Positions 1 to 4,780 of a DNA stretch of 5,348 nt are shown here, in pieces (positions within the stretch are counted from its first letter, which is position 1; every line of letters begins with the position of its first letter). The stretch is from Gammaproteobacteria bacterium. Lineage in GTDB: Bacteria; Pseudomonadota; Gammaproteobacteria; Pseudomonadales; JAUIKI01. Where the stretch lies: NCBI GenBank assembly GCA_030430875.1, contig JAUIKI010000117.1, forward strand, positions 1 through 5,348. The letters are read 5' to 3'. The notes below the pieces were generated by a model. The model made no database searches, was not told where the DNA came from, and saw nothing but the letters and a program-made list of their open reading frames with translations. A program made the position numbers and the translations under genes.

Positions 1-140
1 GAAAGAAGTAATATCAGAGATATAGTAATTCTCACCACATGTGACATGTTGTATGGCGTGACATAGAAATTAATGAAATACATCAGCGCTGCAAAAAATC
101 CTGCTAGTGCCAATGGTGGAATTCTGTAGTTAGATAACAT
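1..140 (-). CDS. Partial membrane protein, N-terminus only; possibly isoprenylcysteine carboxyl methyltransferase-like
   Basis: An ATG at 138-140 opens a minus-strand frame that has no stop before the left edge, giving 46 complete codons. The product begins MLSNYRIPPLALAGFFAALM and continues with a second hydrophobic stretch (around residues 34-46, ending ISLILLL), so at least two membrane helices are visible. An in-frame TGA lies 9 bases upstream of the ATG, so this is the first possible start. The short polar N-terminus followed by I-P-P and an aliphatic/aromatic helix is typical of bacterial ICMT/phospholipid-methyltransferase-like membrane proteins, but the diagnostic C-terminal methyltransferase region lies outside the window. 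The product is therefore a guess from overall resemblance. No strong Shine-Dalgarno is visible. The gene follows the secreted-protein gene by 68 bases in the same direction and may be the last or next gene of that operon. Confidence 0.55.
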   Translation of the reverse strand, partial: MLSNYRIPPLALAGFFAALMYFINFYVTPYNMSHVVRITISLILLL

Positions 141-208
141 GATTTTGCTTCATATTTTTGTGCATGCTTTGTCGCTGAATGGAAGGATGATATCTAGTAA
201 TAAAATAT

Positions 209-937
209 TTAAGGAGCTGGTGTTTTACAAACTGAGTAATCATAACGAATGTTGACAGTGTAGTTTTCACCTTGTGGGTCTTTGATGTTTGAAAGGCCAC
301 GATATTCAAGCAAATATTTAGTTGATTTTTCATAAATCAAAAAAATGGGATCTGTTAATAAGCGATAAATAGGATTGCTTAGCTGCATTTTTAATGTGAT
401 TGTATTGTCAGTTTCAGCAGATTTTTGCATGATGAATTTAAATTTGTCTAGCTTTTCTGGTGACACAAAGTAAAAAGTGATGGTTTCTCCTTGTGATAAG
501 ACTGAAAAATGATGTTGCACGAATTGATCAAATCCTGCATCAATGACTAATTTGTCAGTTTTGTCGATAGTTGTTTGAATAAGTGATGCATCTGATTGAG
601 ATTTTTTGTAGATGAGCACTTGATTGTCTTCTAATTTTGCCCCTTCTTGATAGTCAATTCGCTGGTCAATCAGTGCAAATTGTGGGGTAAATCTTGCGTT
701 GGAAAAATCCAGTTGCTTTACAGCAAATGGTCTGGATTCAGCATCAACATAGCTCACTGTGGCAACGTTTACTTTATTGTCTATGCGAGTTTCTTGATAA
801 TATTCGTAGTATGAAATAGCTTTTTTTTTGGTATCAAATGCAGTGCCTACGAAGCACCTATTTGTGGTTTCAGCAAAGCCGATTGCAGATGATGCCACCA
901 GTGTGGGGATAATGATGACTAACAGAATGTGTTTCAT
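209..937 (-). CDS. Secreted (periplasmic) protein of unknown function
   Basis: The product is 242 residues. It starts with a clear Sec signal peptide: Lys3, a hydrophobic core at residues 4-20, and a probable cleavage after G-F-A at residue 22. The mature part alternates short hydrophobic and charged stretches, suggesting a mostly beta fold. It has only two cysteines (28 and 237), one near each end, which could form one disulfide in the periplasm. A central block around residues 134-170 (FDQFV...GETITFYFVSP) and a late block around 196-232 (DPIFLIYE...YRGLSNI...YTVNIRYDY) look like conserved motifs of a family of uncharacterised proteobacterial secreted proteins. I know of no defined function. 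Its ATG overlaps the bcp stop codon as ATGA (minus strand, 934-937) and no good Shine-Dalgarno precedes it, so translation is probably coupled to bcp. A role linked to envelope redox state is only inferred from this neighbour. Confidence 0.85.
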   Translation of the reverse strand: MKHILLVIIIPTLVASSAIGFAETTNRCFVGTAFDTKKKAISYYEYYQETRIDNKVNVATVSYVDAESRPFAVKQLDFSNARFTPQFALIDQRIDYQEGAKLEDNQVLIYKKSQSDASLIQTTIDKTDKLVIDAGFDQFVQHHFSVLSQGETITFYFVSPEKLDKFKFIMQKSAETDNTITLKMQLSNPIYRLLTDPIFLIYEKSTKYLLEYRGLSNIKDPQGENYTVNIRYDYSVCKTPAP

Positions 938-1404
938 TCGCCAGAGCTGTTAACCAAATCTTTCACGCAAGTTAATGCTTCTTCCATATGTTGGTGCGAA
1001 CCAAATTGTGAGGAAAAGCGTTTTTTCACGACACCTTCTTTGTCGATGACATAGGTTACGCGCCCTGGTAATAATCCTAATGATTTTGGTACACCAAATG
1101 CCTTTCGCAAGTTATTACCTTCATCAATTAATAAAGGAAAAGGTAGGCGATGTTTGCTAGCGAAAGCTTGATGTTGTTCTTCAGAACCTTGACTGATGCC
1201 AATGACTTCTGCGCCTGCTGCAGTAAAGTCTTCATAAGCATCTCTAAAACTACAAGCTTCTTTCGTGCAAACAGGTGTGTCATCTTTGGGATAGAAAAAC
1301 AAAACCACGACTTTTTTACCTGAAAAATCACTAAGTTTAATGGTTTCACCGACGTGAGTTTTAGCCATAAAACTAGGTGCTTTGTCGCCTTCGTTGATTC
1401 CCAT
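934..1404 (-). CDS. bcp: Thioredoxin-dependent peroxiredoxin, BCP/PrxQ type
   Basis: The product is 156 residues, the usual length for bacterioferritin comigratory protein, a cytoplasmic thiol peroxidase that reduces hydrogen peroxide and organic or lipid hydroperoxides with electrons from thioredoxin. The thioredoxin-fold signature FFYPKDDTPVCTKEACSFRD is at residues 36-55. Cys46 is the peroxidatic cysteine in the T-P-V-C motif, with Thr43. Cys51, five residues later, fits the resolving cysteine of the atypical 2-Cys PrxQ subtype. Arg115 (GRVTYVID) fits the conserved active-site arginine. A third cysteine, Cys146, lies near the C-terminus. The start is well supported: an AAAGGAGA ribosome site at 1409-1416 precedes the ATG at good spacing. 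The gene lies 69 bases after the VC0807-family gene and overlaps the secreted-protein gene by four bases. I did not find a convincing promoter of its own in the gap. Confidence 0.96.
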   Translation of the reverse strand: MGINEGDKAPSFMAKTHVGETIKLSDFSGKKVVVLFFYPKDDTPVCTKEACSFRDAYEDFTAAGAEVIGISQGSEEQHQAFASKHRLPFPLLIDEGNNLRKAFGVPKSLGLLPGRVTYVIDKEGVVKKRFSSQFGSHQHMEEALTCVKDLVNSSGE

Positions 1405-1463
1405 ATTATCTCCTTTAATGTGCGATTAACATTTAATTAGCCATTTAAAATTAACATAAACTA

Positions 1464-1480
1464 GCATGATATATCATTGC
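1464..1480. repeat. Short palindrome spanning the stop codon of the VC0807-family gene
   Basis: ATGATATATCAT at 1466-1477 is a perfect 12-bp palindrome. With the flanking GC (1464-1465) and TGC (1478-1480) it extends with one unpaired base. It covers the stop codon (1474-1476) and sits 60 to 76 bases upstream of the bcp start. It could be an operator for bcp or a weak mRNA hairpin between two operon genes. It has no GC-rich stem and no T-tract, so it is not a terminator. AT-rich palindromes of this length also arise by chance. Confidence 0.3.
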
Positions 1481-2214
1481 TTGTCCAAGTCAGATGGCGT
1501 TTTTTTTTCAGCTAATTGATGGTGGACTATTTCTTCCAATGATAAACCGCTTAACTTTTTAATAGAGCTAAACAGATACCAAAGTGCCCCAATCATAACA
1601 ATCATTGATGGAACAACAATGACGGGATAGCTAAGCCAAATCATTTTTCCAATTTCCGCATTAAATGCTTCGGTGCCAGATGGGCTGATGACAATTATTT
1701 TAGCAAGTACGTAATTCAAGATAGCAGATACTAAGAAAGATCCCGCTAACAGGTAGGAAACGTGAACCAGTTTGACCTCAAAATTCTTCACATTACCTTG
1801 CGAATCGAGTGCTTGATGAACTTTTTGAGTGTCAAGTAAGGTGTCATTATAAAACAGTGTTCGAACCAGTGGATAGCGTGTTTTCAGTGAAATCAAAACA
1901 GCAATGCCGATCAAAAGTGGCACAGTAGCCTCTTTGATAGCAATCCATTTAGTATCAAGGTGCAATAAGCCAATTCCGCCGGTTAACAACAAGCTGATGA
2001 TGCCGAGGATAGAGATAAAATTGACTTTTTTACGCTGGATGAAGTCCCAGATACCGTAGCAAAATGGAAAACTCAGCCCTGTGATCAGCCCCCAAACTGG
2101 TCCTAACCAGTCTGGGCCACTCAGTTTAGAGAGAATGACTGATGGGATGACGATGTTAAGAAGTATGCTGAGTAGAATATTTTCTTTTTTTGGAGTAGTT
2201 TGTTGATTAGCCAT
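1474..2214 (-). CDS. VC0807-family integral inner-membrane protein
   Basis: The product is 246 residues with about six predicted transmembrane helices: roughly residues 13-31, 36-58, 65-85, 93-110, 150-175 and 193-217. Between helices 4 and 5 lies a polar loop of about 40 residues (111-149) containing RYPLVRTLFYNDTLLDTQ. The C-terminal tail is charged. This layout and the motifs WLGPVWGLITGLSFPFCYGIWDF and EATVPLLIGIAVLISLKTRYP match what I know of the VC0807-type family, whose biochemical role is not established. The family name is recalled rather than searched. The ATG at 2212-2214 has only a poor Shine-Dalgarno. A perfect TATAAT lies 32 bases upstream on the same strand, which makes this the probable first gene of the minus-strand operon that continues into bcp. 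Confidence 0.9.
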   Translation of the reverse strand: MANQQTTPKKENILLSILLNIVIPSVILSKLSGPDWLGPVWGLITGLSFPFCYGIWDFIQRKKVNFISILGIISLLLTGGIGLLHLDTKWIAIKEATVPLLIGIAVLISLKTRYPLVRTLFYNDTLLDTQKVHQALDSQGNVKNFEVKLVHVSYLLAGSFLVSAILNYVLAKIIVISPSGTEAFNAEIGKMIWLSYPVIVVPSMIVMIGALWYLFSSIKKLSGLSLEEIVHHQLAEKKTPSDLDKQ

Positions 2215-2246
2215 GATATTTGGTTTGATTAAAATTTATTCGTCTA

Positions 2247-2275
2247 ATTATAGTGATTTTGTGTGCAACTGAACA
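2247..2275 (-). promoter_or_regulatory. Candidate sigma-70 promoter for the minus-strand operon
   Basis: On the minus strand a perfect TATAAT (2247-2252) is preceded by a 17-base spacer and a weak TGTTCA (2270-2275, 3 of 6 matches to TTGACA). Transcription would start near 2240, leaving a leader of about 25 bases before the VC0807-family start. No other equally good -10 box was seen on this strand in the divergent spacer. Confidence 0.5.
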
Positions 2276-2294
2276 GTTTTACTGAATAAGTAAC

Positions 2295-2323
2295 TTGGGG
2301 TGTTGTCATTTGTGTTTTAGAAT
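2295..2323 (+). promoter_or_regulatory. Candidate sigma-70 promoter for the duplicated lipoprotein gene
   Basis: TTGGGG (2295-2300), a 17-base spacer and TAGAAT (2318-2323, 5 of 6 matches) point towards the lipoprotein gene, with a leader of about 60 bases. An alternative is TTGACG (2346-2351) with CACAAT (2367-2372), but the spacer is only 15 bases and transcription would begin next to the ribosome site. Confidence 0.35.
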
Positions 2324-2390
2324 AGCGCTAGTGTCTTAAATAATTTTGACGTAGAGTCTTGGTGTTCACAATAATCCACAGGGAGTTTAT

Positions 2391-3197
2391 ATGAAGCAAA
2401 CAGCATTCATCCTTCTAATCAGTATTTTACTAGTATCATGCTATCCTACGACACCGCTATTGGTTGCTGGTGCAGTTGGTTGGCAGGTTGCTGAAGTGCA
2501 AACGCAAGTACGTCGCAAAGCCGAAGAGTGTTCATTAGAAGACCAAGACTTAATACGTCCGTCAATTGAAGCTATTAGCCAAAATCGTAGCAGTGAAGTT
2601 GAAGAGATTTTCTTGAAGATTCATGCAGATACAAAGAATTCTGATCAAGTGCGTGCAGAAGCTCTGTATCAAATTGGTTTGATTTATATGAATCGATTCA
2701 ATGATCAGCGTGATGATGAAAAAGCAATCACCTACTTTAAAAACATATTGAGTGAATTTCCGGGTTTGGTTCTGTGTGATAGTGTTGAAGAGAAATTGAG
2801 TTTAATTGATCGCCGAAGAAATAACCTTGAAGAATATTCAGCGCAGCAACGCTTGATTGCGCGACGAGATATTTTGAAAAAAGCCTTTGAATGCAGTGTG
2901 TTAGAAGAAGATTTGTTGGGTTTGTCTGTGGAAGCTATCAGTGAACGCAAGGCTAGTATGATTGAAGAAACTTATCTTGCTATTTATCGTGATCGCAAAA
3001 CCACATCGCGTGAAAAAGCTGCAGCGCTTTATCAAATCGGTTTGATTTACATGAATGAATTTAATGTTGATCGCGATGATGTTAAAGCACGATACTATTT
3101 TGAAAAAATTCTCAAAGAGTTTCCAAGAGAACCAGTGTGTGGCGATGTAACTGAAAGAATGCAAGAACTTGAGTTGCGTAAACGTCGATCACGTTGA
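2391..3197 (+). CDS. Outer-membrane lipoprotein with two duplicated TPR/Sel1-like modules
   Basis: The product is 268 residues. The N-terminus is a lipoprotein signal with lipobox LVSC, so Cys17 would be lipidated. Tyr18 rather than Asp follows, which favours Lol-dependent export to the outer membrane. After a short linker come two copies of one module, residues about 43-140 and 164-261, offset by exactly 121 residues with about 49% identity by hand alignment (48 of 98). Each module has a helix pair with TPR-like spacing: ALYQIGLIYMN, a short loop with R-D-D, then KA..YF..IL.EFP, with about four more loop residues than a canonical TPR. Each also has two cysteines 82 residues apart (47/129 and 168/250), probably one disulfide per module. 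A GGGAG ribosome site at 2381-2385 supports the ATG. Such repeats usually bind proteins or peptides; an assembly or scaffold role at the envelope is inference. The gene is divergent from the VC0807-family operon and I do not recognise it as a named protein. Confidence 0.9.
   Translation: MKQTAFILLISILLVSCYPTTPLLVAGAVGWQVAEVQTQVRRKAEECSLEDQDLIRPSIEAISQNRSSEVEEIFLKIHADTKNSDQVRAEALYQIGLIYMNRFNDQRDDEKAITYFKNILSEFPGLVLCDSVEEKLSLIDRRRNNLEEYSAQQRLIARRDILKKAFECSVLEEDLLGLSVEAISERKASMIEETYLAIYRDRKTTSREKAAALYQIGLIYMNEFNVDRDDVKARYYFEKILKEFPREPVCGDVTERMQELELRKRRSR
2517..2810 (+). repeat. Intragenic repeat unit, copy 1 (residues 43-140 of the lipoprotein)
   Basis: First copy of a 294-bp coding module whose partner lies exactly 363 bp downstream. 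The best-conserved core encodes ALYQIGLIYMN, where the two copies differ at only 4 of 33 bases, all silent. Elsewhere the copies have diverged strongly, so the duplication is old and the core is under selection. Confidence 0.8.
2880..3173 (+). repeat. Intragenic repeat unit, copy 2 (residues 164-261 of the lipoprotein)
   Basis: Second copy of the module, in frame with the first, with no gap in the alignment over 98 residues. Both cysteines (168 and 250), the R-D-D loop and the EFP end are kept at equivalent positions. Confidence 0.8.
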
Positions 3198-3202
3198 TTC
3201 AA

Positions 3203-3280
3203 ATAAGCAAAGGTTGTGTTGCACATGCTGCAAGTGGATGAAAAGTCTATGCGAAAGAAGCGCAACACAACTTGGCTTGT
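3203..3280. repeat. Imperfect inverted repeat / potential long stem-loop after the lipoprotein gene
   Basis: GTTGTGTTGC (3213-3222) and GCAACACAAC (3262-3271) form a perfect 10-bp inverted repeat. Outward it continues through two more pairs, one of them G-U, a small bulge (AA against G), then AAGC (3205-3208) with GCTT (3275-3278) and two edge pairs, about 18 pairs in total. The loop is 39 bases. It begins six bases after the lipoprotein stop codon. There is no T-tract after the stem, so it is not a standard intrinsic terminator. It could stabilise the mRNA 3' end, be part of a small RNA, or be a remnant of a palindromic repeat element. An alternative short hairpin TTGCA/TGCAA (3219-3223 with 3229-3233) competes with the long stem. 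Confidence 0.5.
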
Positions 3281-3593
3281 ACTCTCTCATGCTACTCCAG
3301 TCATTGTGATAAAGATTCAATGATAAGAAATGCCTGAAATTCCCTGTGCTTTTGTTGAGAAAGTGTTCAATTTCTCGTTATTACCTGGATTTTGCGTCTT
3401 AATTTGACTCTTTTCCTCTTTTTTCTTGCATTGCCTTTTATAGAAAAGGTTTCAAGATAATTCTATGTGATGATTTTGAAAGTTAAGAACACAGTGCTAT
3501 CTGTTTTTTTCTGGTTGTTATGTAAGAGTAAGAAATCTACTTTTTTATCGTAAAATTAATTGATTTTTGCTAGTGAACAGGCAATAGTGCTGA
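3281..3593. other. Gene-free intergenic stretch upstream of rnhB
   Basis: I see no convincing gene on either strand here. It is AT-rich with T-tracts, and has two small AT-rich hairpins: GAGAAA/TTTCTC (3357-3362 with 3371-3376) and CCTTTT/AAAAGG (3434-3439 with 3444-3449). A possible weak promoter on the plus strand has TTGAAA (3476-3481) with TATCTG behind a TG extension (3495-3503). None of these is strong enough to call a small RNA. Confidence 0.4.
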
Positions 3594-3599
3594 AATAAT
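3591..3599 (+). promoter_or_regulatory. Candidate extended -10 promoter for rnhB
   Basis: TGAAATAAT gives a TG extension plus AATAAT, matching TATAAT at 5 of 6 positions. The -35 region (TAGTGA at 3571-3576) is poor, as expected for an extended -10 type. Transcription would begin near 3606, leaving a leader of about 29 bases to the chosen rnhB ATG. A competing reading is TTGATT (3560-3565) with AATAGT (3583-3588) at 17-base spacing. Confidence 0.3.
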
Positions 3600-3634
3600 C
3601 TCAGTGCCCAATTAAACCAAATTTGATCAATGTG

Positions 3635-4216
3635 ATGCAAAAAATATGTGGGGTAGACGAGGCTGGCAGAGGGCCTTTGGCAGGACCGGTGATAGCTGCT
3701 GCTGTGATTTTGGATCCAAATCGGCCAATTCAAGGTCTTGCCGATTCAAAGATATTAACCGAAAAAAAACGCCTTATTTTGGCAGAAATAATTAAAGCAA
3801 ACGCTCTAGCTTGGTCAGTTGCATCAGCCAGTGTGAATGAAATTGATGAGATTAATATTTTACAAGCAACATTTTTGGCAATGCGTCGCGCCATTGCTAA
3901 TTTATCAATCCTACCAAGTGAGATTTTAATTGATGGTAACTGTCTGCCACCAGGATTGTCTGTTACAGCTAAGGCGATTATAAAAGGGGATAGTAAGGTT
4001 GCTGAGATTTCTGCTGCATCTATTTTGGCAAAAGTCAGTCGAGATGCAATGATGTTGTCACTTGATCATGAATTTCCACAGTATGGTTTCAAGCAGCACA
4101 AAGGTTATGGAACCAAAGCACATATTGCTGCATTGAAGCAATGGGGGCCTAGTCGAGAACATCGACAATCGTTTGCGCCAGTGAGAAATTTGGTTGATAA
4201 ACTTGTTTCAATATAG
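3635..4216 (+). CDS. rnhB: Ribonuclease HII
   Basis: The product is 193 residues and appears complete. RNase HII is a cytoplasmic metal-dependent endonuclease that cuts the RNA strand of RNA-DNA hybrids and starts removal of single ribonucleotides from DNA. The signature CGVDEAGRGPLAGPV is at residues 5-19. The four catalytic acidic residues are present: Asp8, Glu9, Asp100 (LIDGN) and Asp119 (KGDS). The G-R-G loop (11-13) that reads the RNA-DNA junction and its partner Tyr158 (HKGYGT) are kept, as is ISAASILAKVSRD (125-137). I chose the ATG at 3635. GTG at 3632 or TTG at 3623 would add one or four residues; none of the three has a good Shine-Dalgarno. In many gammaproteobacteria rnhB follows lpxB; here it stands alone after a long spacer, ending at a strong terminator. 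Confidence 0.96.
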   Translation: MQKICGVDEAGRGPLAGPVIAAAVILDPNRPIQGLADSKILTEKKRLILAEIIKANALAWSVASASVNEIDEINILQATFLAMRRAIANLSILPSEILIDGNCLPPGLSVTAKAIIKGDSKVAEISAASILAKVSRDAMMLSLDHEFPQYGFKQHKGYGTKAHIAALKQWGPSREHRQSFAPVRNLVDKLVSI

Positions 4217-4239
4217 ATAAGGAGTGCTGCGATTGAATA

Positions 4240-4271
4240 AAGATGACTGGCTTATAAGGGCCAGTCATCTT
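4240..4271. terminator. Bidirectional intrinsic terminator between rnhB and the convergent small gene
   Basis: AAGATGACTGGC (4240-4251) and GCCAGTCATCTT (4260-4271) form a perfect 12-bp stem with an 8-base loop, two of whose edges can also pair as G-U. It lies 23 bases after the rnhB stop and 11 bases beyond the stop of the opposing Cys-rich gene. The tails are only moderately T-rich (CTTGTT on the plus side, CTTTATT on the minus side), but stem strength and position between two convergent genes favour termination both ways. Confidence 0.85.
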
Positions 4272-4282
4272 GTTAAACTCTA

Positions 4283-4492
4283 TCAGTTCTCACAATCCCA
4301 AGTACCACGGCTGCTTTCCTTGCAATGTTCAGCAACGTCTGCAAGTTCAACAGGACCAAGGTCGATGCAGACCGTACCAGCACACTCTATGAGTGTACAG
4401 CCTTCTTGATGACACCAGACTTCAGTTCCAGCGTGTGCAATTTGATTCAGCGATAATAATCCAAAAGTGATAATCCCGATCAACTGTTTCAT
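4283..4492 (-). CDS. Small secreted six-cysteine peptide, unknown function
   Basis: The product is 69 residues. A typical Sec signal peptide (Lys3, hydrophobic core 4-15, then A-H-A) would be cut after residue 21, leaving about 48 residues with six cysteines at 27, 32, 37, 42, 57 and 67. The first four are exactly five residues apart, the last two at 15 and 10. An even number of cysteines in an exported peptide points to three disulfides made in the periplasm or on export. The mature part is acidic and lacks a double-glycine leader, so it does not look like a class II bacteriocin. The start is strongly supported by AAAAGGAGA at 4498-4506, seven bases before the ATG, which with the signal peptide argues for a real gene despite its size. 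I do not recognise the family. Secreted inhibitor, toxin, effector or metal-binding peptide are all possible. Confidence 0.8.
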   Translation of the reverse strand: MKQLIGIITFGLLSLNQIAHAGTEVWCHQEGCTLIECAGTVCIDLGPVELADVAEHCKESSRGTWDCEN

Positions 4493-4537
4493 TGTGGTCT
4501 CCTTTTATAAGACGTTGATGTTTTTTTATTGATATCA

Positions 4538-4558
4538 GTAACAAGAATTTCTTGCTAC
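4538..4558. promoter_or_regulatory. 21-bp interrupted palindrome upstream of the Cys-rich peptide gene
   Basis: GTA-A-CAAGAA-T-TTCTTG-C-TAC is a palindrome with one central base and one mismatched pair in ten. It begins 46 bases upstream of the start codon. Such odd-centred inverted repeats are typical of dimeric repressor operators. In minus-strand RNA the mismatch becomes a G-U pair, so the same bases would also form a continuous 8-bp stem with a 5-base loop in the leader. The sequence cannot tell operator from leader hairpin. Confidence 0.5.
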
Positions 4559-4565
4559 GAGAGAA

Positions 4566-4593
4566 ATATTACTGAAATAATTGGGGATGAAAA
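4566..4593 (-). promoter_or_regulatory. Candidate promoter for the Cys-rich peptide gene
   Basis: On the minus strand TTTTCA (4588-4593) and TAATAT (4566-4571) are separated by 16 bases; each matches the sigma-70 consensus at 4 of 6 positions. Transcription would start at about 4559, right at the edge of the 21-bp palindrome. A perfect TTGACA also occurs at 4613-4618 on this strand, but no good -10 box follows it at 15-18 bases. Confidence 0.3.
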
Positions 4594-4641
4594 ATCGATG
4601 AATGATGAGTGGTGTCAAAGAAGAGATCAAATTCTTAGGCG

Positions 4642-4669
4642 GTAGTAATTTCAAGCTGAGTAGTAATTT
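4642..4669. repeat. Pair of 10-bp direct repeats
   Basis: GTAGTAATTT occurs at 4642-4651 and again at 4660-4669, an 18-base period that is somewhat less than two helical turns. The pair lies about 150-177 bases upstream of the Cys-rich gene start, in the spacer to the LuxR-type gene. It could be an activator site, but a chance repeat in AT-rich DNA is also possible. Confidence 0.3.
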
Positions 4670-4780
4670 TTTTGTATAAATTTAACACAGGAAAGATAAG
4701 GTTTTTAATGCTAACTAACTAAACTCAGTAAATATTGTGCTAACTTTTTACAGAACTCAATATTGGCGAGAAAAAATCTC

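Noticed and set aside
130..333. 67-codon minus-strand frame overlapping the secreted-protein gene end
   Set aside because: It is mostly out of frame within the secreted-protein gene; the frame starting at 140 makes a far more protein-like product in the remaining part.
2732..3164. Minus-strand frames within the lipoprotein gene
   Set aside because: They are opposite the duplicated module, without ribosome sites, and arise from the repeated codon pattern of the real gene.
3213..3271. Integron attC site or transposon end
   Set aside because: The inverted arms do not fit the RYYYAAC/GTTRRRY core sites, and no integrase, transposase or target-site duplication is visible.
3545..3733. 62-codon minus-strand frame over the start of rnhB
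   Set aside because: It lies opposite the highly conserved RNase HII signature, has no ribosome site, and its product (many Ser/His/Arg, no domain) looks like an antisense shadow.
4224..4409. 61-codon plus-strand frame across the terminator and the Cys-rich gene
   Set aside because: It runs through the terminator hairpin and opposite a gene with a clear signal peptide and ribosome site; the product has no recognisable features.
4722..4765. AACTCA...ATATTG motif occurring twice (4722-4737 and 4754-4765)
   Set aside because: The copies differ by a 4-base insertion and lie in AT-rich spacer DNA; too short to separate from chance.
4768..4780. GAGA/TCTC hairpin as terminator of the LuxR-type gene
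   Set aside because: The stem is only four pairs with no GC-rich core and no T-tract in the right place.
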